The position numbers and the translations under genes are program-made. A DNA stretch of 40,741 nt from CAYGZM01 sp964354365. GTDB taxonomy: Bacteria > Planctomycetota > Phycisphaerae > Sedimentisphaerales > Anaerobacaceae. Below, in pieces: positions 33,674-40,741 of the stretch. The DNA lies in assembly GCA_964354365.1 (NCBI GenBank), contig CAYGZM010000017.1, positions 1-40,741 of the forward strand, given 5' to 3'. Under the pieces are notes generated by a model. The model searched no databases. It was given only the letters and a program-made list of their open reading frames with translations, and was not told the DNA's origin. Within the stretch, counting starts at the first letter, position 1. Each line of letters starts with the position of its first letter.

Positions 33674-35770
33674 ATGTTTTATCGCTCACGTATTACCAAC
33701 AAATTGACCTTGGTGTTATCTCTCTGGATGGTCCTTCAGTTGTGCGCGATTTCATCGGCCTCCACGGATTTCTTCGTCTCGGAAAACGGCAAAGACCAAT
33801 GGTCCGGCCGTATCGATGCGCCGAACAGCGGTGCAACGGATGGGCCGTTTGCCACGTTGCAGCGGGCCAGAGATGCGATTCGTGAGTTGAAGGCGTCAAA
33901 GGGCCTGCCCGAGGGCGGTGTAACGGTTTGGATTGCAGCGGGCATGTATAGCCTTCAGCAAGGCTTTGAACTTTCATCGCAGGATTCCGGCGATGAAAAG
34001 ACGCCAATCGTTTACGCTGCAAAGGCCAACGCACAGGTGCGGATCAGCGGCGCCCGAATCGTAAGCGGATGGCAAAAGATCAGCGATCCCGCAATGCTTG
34101 CACGATTACAGCCGGACGCGAAAGACAAGGTCATGCAGGCCGATCTCAAGGCGCAGGGCATCACCGATTGGGGCCAATACAAGTCGCGAGGCTTCGGCCG
34201 TTCCGCATCGGCGGCGCTGGAGTTGTTCTTTAATGACAAACCCATGAATCTGTCACGGTGGCCCAATGACGGCTTTATGAGAATCACCGGCATCCCCGAC
34301 TCATTCAGGGATGAGCACGGAGGAACCATGGGTAAACTCGAGGCGGGATTCAACTACGATTCGGACCGCCCCGCCCAGTGGGCCGACACCTCCGACATCT
34401 GGGTTCATGGCTACTGGGCCTATGACTGGGCCAACTCCTACGAGCACATCGCCTCCATCGACACCAAGGCCCGCCTGATCAAGACCAGCCCGCCCTACGG
34501 CAATTACGGCTTCCGGGCCGGCGGCGACGGCGGACGGTTCTTCTTCCTCAACATCCTCGAGGAGATCGACACGCCCGGCGAATGGTTCCTCGATCGCAAG
34601 ACTGGCATCCTGTATTTCTGGCCGCCCGAAACGATGGAAAAGGCATCGGTCATGGTCTCGATCGTGCAGGCGCCTTTGATTCATATCAAGGACGCATCCC
34701 ATATCGAAATCGGCGGCCTGACGATCGAGTGCGGCCGTGCCGACGGCATCCGGATCGACGGCGGCTCCGACAATCAAATTGTCAACTGTATAATCCGCAA
34801 CATCGGTAATTGCGGTATTTCAATCGACGGCGGATCGAATCATGGCGTACAGGATTGTATCATCAGCGAAACCGGAGACGGGGGTATCTCGCTATCGGGC
34901 GGCAACCGCAAAACAATCTCGCCCGCCGGCCACTTCGCCCGCAACAACCACATCCACCACATCGCCCGATGGTCGCGCTGCTATGCCCCGGCCATCGCCA
35001 TGTCGGGCGTCGGAATCGTCGCGGCCAACAATCTCATCCACGACCACCCCCACTGTGCGATCCTCTTTACCGGCAATGAGCATCTCATCGAGAAAAATGA
35101 AATCCATCACGTCTGCCTTGAGACCGGCGATGTCGGCGCCATCTACACCGGCAGGGATTATACCTATCGCGGCAACATCATCCGCTACAACTTCATCCAT
35201 CACGCCGGCGGCGTCGGAATGGGCTCGATGGGGATCTATATGGACGACTGCGTCAGCGGCACGCAGATCTACGGCAACATCCTCTGGGGCCTTCATCGCG
35301 CGGTCTTTCTCGGGGGCGGGCGAGACTTCACCGTCCAGAACAATATCTTCGTCAACTGCGACCCGGCCGTCGAACTGGACGGCCGTGGACTCAGCAAATC
35401 ACCTGTTTGGCACAACATGGTCTATCAGACCATGAAACAGCGGCTTGAAGAGATGAGCCACAAACAGCCGCCGTATAGCATACGTTATCCGGAATTGGCG
35501 GCCCTTGATGCGTTTTATGCGGTTGATGACGGGGTACCGCCGGGGAATATTCTCGTTGCCAATAATATCTGCGTAGGCAGCGCCTTGTTGAAAATCACCT
35601 GGGGAGCCAACGACAAGATGGTCGAACTCCGCGACAACATCGAAAATATCGATCCCGGTTTCGCCAATCCCGATACCGGCGATTTCCGGCTCAAAAGCGG
35701 TTCGCCCGTATTCGAAAAGGGATTCAAGACCATCCCCATGGAGACCATCGGCCGTATCGTGAAAAAATGA
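33674..35770 (+). CDS. Secreted right-handed beta-helix enzyme, GH141-like
   Basis: 698 residues; the start at 33674 has AAAGGA five bases upstream. A signal peptide (about 1-30, ending ISSAS) is followed by FFVSENGKDQWSGR and GPFATLQRARDAIRELKASK, an opening typical of secreted beta-helix glycosidases. The middle part (about 100-330) precedes a long run of beta-helix coils (about 340-560) with many short N-rich turns (NCIIRNIGNCGISIDGG, NNLIHDHPHCAIL). The end DFRLKSGSPVFEKGF is a common closing motif. The domain order resembles GH141-type proteins (fucosidase/xylanase), but catalytic residues cannot be identified by eye, and polysaccharide lyase families share the fold. It probably acts outside the cell on a plant or algal polysaccharide. 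The GH43-like and alpha/alpha-barrel genes follow on the same strand. Confidence 0.75.
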   Translation: MFYRSRITNKLTLVLSLWMVLQLCAISSASTDFFVSENGKDQWSGRIDAPNSGATDGPFATLQRARDAIRELKASKGLPEGGVTVWIAAGMYSLQQGFELSSQDSGDEKTPIVYAAKANAQVRISGARIVSGWQKISDPAMLARLQPDAKDKVMQADLKAQGITDWGQYKSRGFGRSASAALELFFNDKPMNLSRWPNDGFMRITGIPDSFRDEHGGTMGKLEAGFNYDSDRPAQWADTSDIWVHGYWAYDWANSYEHIASIDTKARLIKTSPPYGNYGFRAGGDGGRFFFLNILEEIDTPGEWFLDRKTGILYFWPPETMEKASVMVSIVQAPLIHIKDASHIEIGGLTIECGRADGIRIDGGSDNQIVNCIIRNIGNCGISIDGGSNHGVQDCIISETGDGGISLSGGNRKTISPAGHFARNNHIHHIARWSRCYAPAIAMSGVGIVAANNLIHDHPHCAILFTGNEHLIEKNEIHHVCLETGDVGAIYTGRDYTYRGNIIRYNFIHHAGGVGMGSMGIYMDDCVSGTQIYGNILWGLHRAVFLGGGRDFTVQNNIFVNCDPAVELDGRGLSKSPVWHNMVYQTMKQRLEEMSHKQPPYSIRYPELAALDAFYAVDDGVPPGNILVANNICVGSALLKITWGANDKMVELRDNIENIDPGFANPDTGDFRLKSGSPVFEKGFKTIPMETIGRIVKK

Positions 35771-35798
35771 CCTTTCCACCCCGTCATCAAGACAAAAC

Positions 35799-35827
35799 CC
35801 CCTTGTCACCGTGAGGATGACAAGGGG
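35799..35827 (+). terminator. Hairpin downstream of the beta-helix gene
   Basis: A perfect 10-bp stem (CCCCTTGTCA and TGACAAGGGG) with a nine-base loop lies 29 bp after the beta-helix stop codon. There is no U-run after it, so it may be a processing or REP-like hairpin rather than a classical intrinsic terminator. Confidence 0.45.
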
Positions 35828-35960
35828 TCAGGAAGAGGGTCTGCGAGGCGAGGTAAATGTGTGTCCAAGGAAACCCTGGGGCGGGGGAATGGAAGACAAA
35901 TAATGCTTATCAAAATTCTATTGGTAATATATGCTGGAGAATAGAAAGTAGGTTTGGATT

Positions 35961-37001
35961 ATGAAAGTAACCAATATGTTTGTATTTTTGGGGGCGTATT
36001 TGGCTCTTGCCGTGACTTATGCAGCGTCGGCAAATCAAGAGACAAGAAGTTACAGTTCGTTTAGCCCCGGGGAGATTTGGCTGGATACTGATGGTAAACC
36101 CATTGAGGCCCATGGCGGGGGTATGTTTTATGAAAAAGGAACCTATTATTGGTTCGGAGAACACGGAACCCCGGGCAGGACCAAGATAGGTGTGATGTGC
36201 TACTCATCAAAAGATTTATACAATTGGAAAAATGAAGGTGTGGCACTGCCGCTGGCCTACAACGACCCCAACCACGACCTTGCCATAGGTTGCGCCCTCG
36301 AACGGCCCAAGGTTATCTACAACGCCCTGACGAAGAAATATGTTATGTGGTTTCACCTTGAGTTGAAGGGCCAGGGATACGATTCTGCTCGCAGTGGAGT
36401 GGCGGTCGGCGATCGTGTAACCGGCCCCTACACTTACCTTGGAAGTTTTCGACCAAACAATTCAATGGCCCGAGATATGACGCTTTTTGTAGACGACGAT
36501 GGCAAGGCCTACCAGTTTTATGCCTCTGAAGATAACAGAACTATGCATGTGTCACTTCTGACCGATGACTACCTCAAGCCCGGTGGGAAGTTCAAGAGAA
36601 TCTTTGTTGACAGGTCCACAGAAGCGCCAGCGGTCTTCAAATATCAAGGCCGATACTACTTTATGGGCTCTGGTTGCACGGCGTATGCCCCCAACGCGGC
36701 TCGCTCAGCCGTAGCATCTTCAATATGGGGGCCCTGGCAGGAACTGGGCAACCCATGTGTCGGAGCCAACGCCGACAAGACGTTCTTCTCACAGAGCACC
36801 CGTATTCTCTCTGTTGCGGGCAAACATGGTGCGTTCATTTACATGGGTGATCGGTGGCTGCCTGCAAAAATCGGCGACCAGGAAAAACCTGGCGGTCGGT
36901 ATATATGGTTACCTGTCCGTTTTGAAGAGGGCAGGTTTGTGCTTAGATGGATGGACGAGTGGGACCTATCTGTGTTCGAGCGGCAGCTACTCAGCCAATA
37001 G
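35961..37001 (+). CDS. Secreted glycoside hydrolase family 43-like protein
   Basis: 346 residues. A signal peptide (about 1-24) is followed by GEIWLDTDGKPIEAHGGGMF and YYWFGEHG. This opening is close to that of GH43 exo-beta-1,3-galactanase-type proteins (WxDTxGxxIxAHGGGxxY). Five-bladed propeller features follow: YSSKDLYNWKNEG, CALERPKVIYN, RDMTLFVDDDGKAYQFYA and the STEAPAVFKYQGRYYFMGSG blade with an acidic residue. Members remove terminal galactose or arabinose units; the subfamily here is a guess. It is a single-domain protein of normal length. The next gene starts about 70 bp downstream and is probably co-transcribed. Confidence 0.82.
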   Translation: MKVTNMFVFLGAYLALAVTYAASANQETRSYSSFSPGEIWLDTDGKPIEAHGGGMFYEKGTYYWFGEHGTPGRTKIGVMCYSSKDLYNWKNEGVALPLAYNDPNHDLAIGCALERPKVIYNALTKKYVMWFHLELKGQGYDSARSGVAVGDRVTGPYTYLGSFRPNNSMARDMTLFVDDDGKAYQFYASEDNRTMHVSLLTDDYLKPGGKFKRIFVDRSTEAPAVFKYQGRYYFMGSGCTAYAPNAARSAVASSIWGPWQELGNPCVGANADKTFFSQSTRILSVAGKHGAFIYMGDRWLPAKIGDQEKPGGRYIWLPVRFEEGRFVLRWMDEWDLSVFERQLLSQ

Positions 37002-37071
37002 GGTATGAGGTTGATTCTTTAATTTGCGTGTAGGCCCCGTAGCAATCTACAGACGGGTAAATGATGAAAAT

Positions 37072-39996
37072 ATGAGAAAAGAGAAAAAACTTCTGGTTAT
37101 AGAATTTGTGAAGTTTGTTGTGTTAGTTGTCTGTTCGATGCTGTCAACAACAATGGCGACTGAGAGTGCGGAGCCGCTTGTGCTGAAAGCGGATTCGTTT
37201 AAGCACTATATCGATACTTTCAACAAGGACGATGAGGAGCTGTTCGTCCAGCACATTCCAAATGAAAAAGCGTGGGAATTTCTTAAAGCGAACATCCCAC
37301 TTTTTGAGTGTCCTGATAAGGATTTTGAGCTGACCTATTACTTTCGGTGGTGGACCTATCGCAAACACATTAAGGAAACGCCGGACGGGTTTGTCATTAC
37401 GGAATTTTTGCCGAAAGTCGGTTGGGGTGGTAAGCACAATGAGATTAGCTGTGCTGCAGGCCATCATTTTTACGAGGGCCGATGGCTGCACACCCCGAAA
37501 TATCTGGACGACTACGCAGTGTACTGGTTTCAAAAGGGCGGAAGCCCCAGGCAGTATAGTTGCTGGCTTGCCGACGCACTCTACGCTCGGTATCTCGTGC
37601 GGCCGGACAAAAAGCTCGTTACTGACCTTCTTGATAATCTGGTCTATAATTACAAAGAATGGGAAAAAGAAAAGCTCGCATCTGATGGGTTGTTCTGGCA
37701 GATAGATGACAAAGACGGAATGGAATTTTCCATTTCTGGTTCAGCTGGGCTAAAAATGTTAGGTGAACCAGGCAAGCGACCCTCGATTAACTCTTATATG
37801 TATGGTGATGCAATGGCTATTGCAGGAATCGCCGAGCTTGCCGAACGACAGACAATCGCACAGGAGTACCGAGCAAAGGCAGAAAGGCTCAAACAGCTTA
37901 TCCAGACAAAGCTGTGGAACGACGGAGAAAAGTTTTTTATGACACTGCCCCGCGATAAAGAGACTCTGGTCAATGTTCGCGAAGAAATCGGTTTTACTCC
38001 GTGGTACTTCAACTTGCCTCAGCACGGTTATGAAGAGGCCTGGAAACAACTGATGGACCCAGAAGGTTTTTATGCACCATTCGGTCCCACGACCGCAGAG
38101 CAGCGCCACCCACAATTTGCTGTTCGTTATGAAGGGCATTCTTGCCAGTGGAATGGCCCAAGCTGGCCTTACGCAACTTCAATAACCTTGACGGCGCTGG
38201 CCAACGTATTGAACAGCTATGAACAGGATGTTATAAATAGAGCTGACTATTTTGAGACCCTGAAGATTTACACGAAGAGCCATCGCCTGAAGCGTGAAGA
38301 CGGTCAGCTCGTTCCCTGGATAGACGAGAATCTTAATCCTTATACTGGAGATTGGATTGCTCGCACTCGCTTATCTCCTGTAGTCCGCGGCAAGGATTAC
38401 AATCACTCCAGCTATTGTGATTTGGTCATCTCCGGTCTGGTCGGCCTGCGACCGCGGCCAGATGACATAGTCGAGGTCAACCCGCTGCTGCCTGCCGATA
38501 TGTGGGATTGGTTCTGTCTGGACAACGTGCTGTATCACGGGCATATAATCACTATTCTGTGGGACTGTACTGGCACCAAATATGGCAAAGGAAAAGGGTT
38601 GCATATTTTTGCCGATGGTGAAGAAATTGTCTATAGTAGCGCGCTCAGCAAAGTCAGTAGCAAGCTGAATGCCAAAGTCCATGAACCTAATCCTTTAAAA
38701 CCAGCCGAGTATGCCGAACCTTACTTATGGCGTGAAATCAAGGCGCCGCAATCGCTGCTTGCTGAGGAGGGATTTGCTGGCGATATGCGTGTCGGCGACC
38801 TTAACGGGGATGGAAACGTTGAATTCGTCTTGTTTCGTTCAACAGGCGGAAATATGAAACCCTGTTTCATCGCAGCATTTGATATCAATGGCCAGGAACT
38901 CTGGCACGATGGAATCGGAGGCGAGCAGCCACAAAGACCTGGTCCGGTAACGGTCTATGATTTCGAGGGAGGTGGCCGAGCCGAAGTGCTCTGTTTTTTC
39001 ATTAACTCTGCTATTGAAGCACCAAGTCAAAGTATGGCCAACGTGGTTGTTCAGGTTCGCGAGGGCTTAACCGGAAAGGTCATCCGCCAAGCAGCACCCG
39101 CTCAGATGTGTCAATGCAGTGGGGAAGGCGCGAACTGGGTCCATCAACGTCTGCTCATCGCAAACTTCCGCGGAACCAAAAGACCAGAGGACTTTGCAGT
39201 AAAGCTGGGCTCGAAGGTCCTTGCTTTTACCAAAGACCTGGATGTACTTTGGACATACGAAATTCGATGGAATGAATACGGCAAGTGTTCAGCATATGTT
39301 CCGGCCGTTGGTGATATTGATGGCGACAACCGGGATGAGGTGAATGGCGGATATTACCTTCTGGACGATAATGGCCAGCCACTTTGGGAAGGTCAGCTCG
39401 CCGAGAATATGGATTCCGTTGACATCGCACCATGGGATGATGGAAAAATGCGCGCCATTTGCAGTGGGCACGGGTACGTGCTTGATAGCAGAGGTAATGT
39501 AATATTGTGTTTGGGAAAGGAGCTTGTCCCGCATGGTCAGGAGGTCCGCGTAGCTGATTTTGATAAAAGCCTGTATCGTCCCGAAATGATCATCCGCTAC
39601 AACGGGCACAATCCTCATGTAATAGTCGTTGCCAATAGCGGAAAGGTTGTTAGGAGGTTTCAGCTTAACTACTCTCCCAACTATACAGGTATGGAGGCGG
39701 TATATTGGAATGGAAGGGATAAAGCGGCCTTGCTTTACAACGGAGGTGTGTTGTGGTCATCTGATGGCCAACGATTTTCTAACCTACCGGGACTGCCAGA
39801 ACCGATTGGGGAGACAAAGATGGGTTGGTATCACTGTATTCCAGCAAATGTCTGTGGTGACGAGCGTGAGGAAATGGTCCTTTACAACCCATGGGACCAA
39901 TACGTATGGATATTTACCCCTGCACCAGTAAAGTCAACTGTATTTGGCGGTTACCACGCCGGGCCGCGACAATACAATCCACGACTTATGGATTAA
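37072..39996 (+). CDS. Secreted (alpha/alpha)6-barrel glycosidase with propeller-like C-terminal half
   Basis: 974 residues from the ATG at 37072 (MRKEKKLL, followed by a signal-like hydrophobic stretch). A TTG 16 codons earlier is in frame but lies before the signal sequence. The first half (about 60-520) has the feel of MGH1/GH63-type catalytic barrels: YFRWWTYRKHI, AAGHHFYEGRW, YEGHSCQWNGPSWPYATS (about 353) and KDYNHSSYCDLVISGLVGL. The second half (about 560-960) has repeated calcium-loop-like motifs (GDLNGDGNVEF and GDIDGDNRDEV), as in FG-GAP/VCBS or lyase-type propellers. The two halves together suggest a secreted carbohydrate-degrading enzyme with a binding or bracing propeller. Exact activity is unknown; alpha-glycosidase or trehalase-like activities are usual for the fold. 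Confidence 0.75.
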   Translation: MRKEKKLLVIEFVKFVVLVVCSMLSTTMATESAEPLVLKADSFKHYIDTFNKDDEELFVQHIPNEKAWEFLKANIPLFECPDKDFELTYYFRWWTYRKHIKETPDGFVITEFLPKVGWGGKHNEISCAAGHHFYEGRWLHTPKYLDDYAVYWFQKGGSPRQYSCWLADALYARYLVRPDKKLVTDLLDNLVYNYKEWEKEKLASDGLFWQIDDKDGMEFSISGSAGLKMLGEPGKRPSINSYMYGDAMAIAGIAELAERQTIAQEYRAKAERLKQLIQTKLWNDGEKFFMTLPRDKETLVNVREEIGFTPWYFNLPQHGYEEAWKQLMDPEGFYAPFGPTTAEQRHPQFAVRYEGHSCQWNGPSWPYATSITLTALANVLNSYEQDVINRADYFETLKIYTKSHRLKREDGQLVPWIDENLNPYTGDWIARTRLSPVVRGKDYNHSSYCDLVISGLVGLRPRPDDIVEVNPLLPADMWDWFCLDNVLYHGHIITILWDCTGTKYGKGKGLHIFADGEEIVYSSALSKVSSKLNAKVHEPNPLKPAEYAEPYLWREIKAPQSLLAEEGFAGDMRVGDLNGDGNVEFVLFRSTGGNMKPCFIAAFDINGQELWHDGIGGEQPQRPGPVTVYDFEGGGRAEVLCFFINSAIEAPSQSMANVVVQVREGLTGKVIRQAAPAQMCQCSGEGANWVHQRLLIANFRGTKRPEDFAVKLGSKVLAFTKDLDVLWTYEIRWNEYGKCSAYVPAVGDIDGDNRDEVNGGYYLLDDNGQPLWEGQLAENMDSVDIAPWDDGKMRAICSGHGYVLDSRGNVILCLGKELVPHGQEVRVADFDKSLYRPEMIIRYNGHNPHVIVVANSGKVVRRFQLNYSPNYTGMEAVYWNGRDKAALLYNGGVLWSSDGQRFSNLPGLPEPIGETKMGWYHCIPANVCGDEREEMVLYNPWDQYVWIFTPAPVKSTVFGGYHAGPRQYNPRLMD

Positions 39997-40155
39997 CCAC
40001 ACGATATCTTGGTCTCATTTCTGATACGCGCGATCGACATGTTGTATCATGCAGATAAGGTCGTCCGCATAACGGGTAATGAGCGGGGGCTGGGGACGGT
40101 CGGTTCGGAATAGATGGATCGCCGTAATAGGGGGCTGATAGTCTCGAGTGCCTGT

Positions 40156-40741
40156 TCATGGTAAGGGCGTAACCGATTGCTGCGGCTTCAGAAAATGCTC
40201 GAAGAAGAGGTATATCTGCGCATTAGACTCTGCTGTTGGTTCGTGGCTATCCCGGTTGGTCATGGCAACGCGGTTTGTACACCCCAAGAGCCTATTAACT
40301 GCGATGGTGTGATTAAGGGCCTTCCAACGCTTGGGTGGATCTTCTGCGCCGCCCGAAACAAGGAAGGGTCTTGGCGCCATGAGAGCATGTAGTTCGTGGA
40401 GGTCGTGGCCCTTTTCGACCAGTTCTTTGTAGGCGCCTGTTCGCGGGTTAGTGTCACTTGGGACGCCTCTGGGGCGTTGTTGATTTGGCTCGTAGCCCAG
40501 ATACCAAGGCTCCCAATAGTTGATGTTAGGTCGGCTCTCATCGAATACGATCCCGGGATCAGACCATACCGCACAGGCGAATTCCTCGTAGAGGCAGGAC
40601 GCGAACATGGCCCATTTGCCCCCGTAAGAGTGGCCAATGATGCCGATCCGTTCAGCGTCAACATTGGGCAGGTTCGCCAGGGCCTTGTGGCAATTAGCTG
40701 CGACGTATGCCAAAGCCGAAAGCGGTTGAAGTGGGGGCTCT
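40156..40741 (-). CDS. Alpha/beta hydrolase, acetyl-xylan-esterase-like, 5' end beyond window
   Basis: The reading frame stays open to the right edge, so the N-terminal part is missing; 195 codons are visible. The nucleophile elbow is GIIGHSYGG, the acid is probably in LVSGGAEDPPKRW and the histidine is in RDSHEPTAESN. The sequence between (YEEFACAVWSDPGIVFDESR) resembles secreted esterase/dienelactone-type hydrolases common in planctomycetes. It is convergent with the plus-strand glycosidase and ends about 160 bp from it. The gap between them has no terminator-like hairpin. In this neighbourhood an ester-removing role on polysaccharides is a reasonable inference. Confidence 0.8.
   Translation of the reverse strand, partial: EPPLQPLSALAYVAANCHKALANLPNVDAERIGIIGHSYGGKWAMFASCLYEEFACAVWSDPGIVFDESRPNINYWEPWYLGYEPNQQRPRGVPSDTNPRTGAYKELVEKGHDLHELHALMAPRPFLVSGGAEDPPKRWKALNHTIAVNRLLGCTNRVAMTNRDSHEPTAESNAQIYLFFEHFLKPQQSVTPLP

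Noticed and set aside
34301..35435. Frames of 130-200 codons on both strands inside the beta-helix gene
   Set aside because: They are low-complexity shadows rich in Ala, Ser, Thr, Arg or Asp produced by the GC-rich third positions of the real gene.

Overview
The window looks like chromosomal DNA from an uncultured member of the Planctomycetota, most likely a Phycisphaerae-type lineage. The evidence is internal. Three large secreted proteins carry the dockerin-like calcium-loop pairs typical of that group (FDGDGSINFKDFANLAQYWL and relatives). There are CotH/lamin-tail-domain proteins, a Tat-exported Gfo/Idh/MocA oxidoreductase, an integrase remnant of the GLNCGFGxTD type, an RHS-repeat scrap and several secreted carbohydrate-active enzymes. 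The lineage assignment is inference; no rRNA or other phylogenetic marker is present, and I saw no tRNA or CRISPR array.

Layout. 1-4250 (minus): the N-terminal 900 codons of a CotH/LTD surface protein running off the left edge, then a mostly empty stretch and a small membrane protein. These two genes share a diverged duplicate of the same ~185-bp promoter/leader. 4511-15135 (minus): a tight 11-gene operon, the highlight of the window. 15435-18220 (minus): a secreted metallophosphoesterase and a secreted dockerin-bearing protein. 18770-25294 (plus): a 2174-residue CotH/LTD/beta-helix protein. 25379-26415: wreckage, comprising an integrase pseudogene with an internal deletion and a possible frameshifted coding scrap. 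26343-33299 (minus): Gfo/Idh/MocA oxidoreductase, a B12-binding radical SAM enzyme, a phosphotransferase-like/TPR protein, a repeat-rich gap with an RHS remnant, and a UroD/MtaA-like protein. 33674-40741: a beta-helix enzyme, a GH43-like enzyme and an (alpha/alpha)6-type glycosidase with a propeller-like tail (all plus), facing a partial alpha/beta hydrolase (minus).

The operon, in transcription order, reads: FabZ-type dehydratase, Cys-less ketosynthase (chain-length-factor-like), active ketosynthase, nitroreductase-family flavoprotein, long acyl carrier protein, FabG-type ketoreductase, hotdog protein lacking the FabZ histidine, two different Tes-like radical SAM proteins (family of the archaeal tetraether lipid synthase), a rhodanese fused to a polytopic membrane domain, and a B12-binding radical SAM enzyme. 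Gene starts and stops overlap or nearly touch throughout most of it. This is a type II fatty-acid/polyketide chain-building set joined to three radical SAM enzymes, with no recognisable enoyl reductase. I infer that it makes an unusual, possibly polyunsaturated or carbon-carbon cross-linked acyl chain, for example a modified membrane lipid. The layout invites comparison with proposed ladderane-lipid clusters of anammox planctomycetes, with aryl-polyene type II systems and with membrane-spanning lipid synthesis. The product cannot be read from sequence.

The right end looks like a small polysaccharide-degradation locus (GH43-like, beta-helix, GH63/GH37-fold-like and esterase-like proteins), in keeping with a sediment or detritus degrader.
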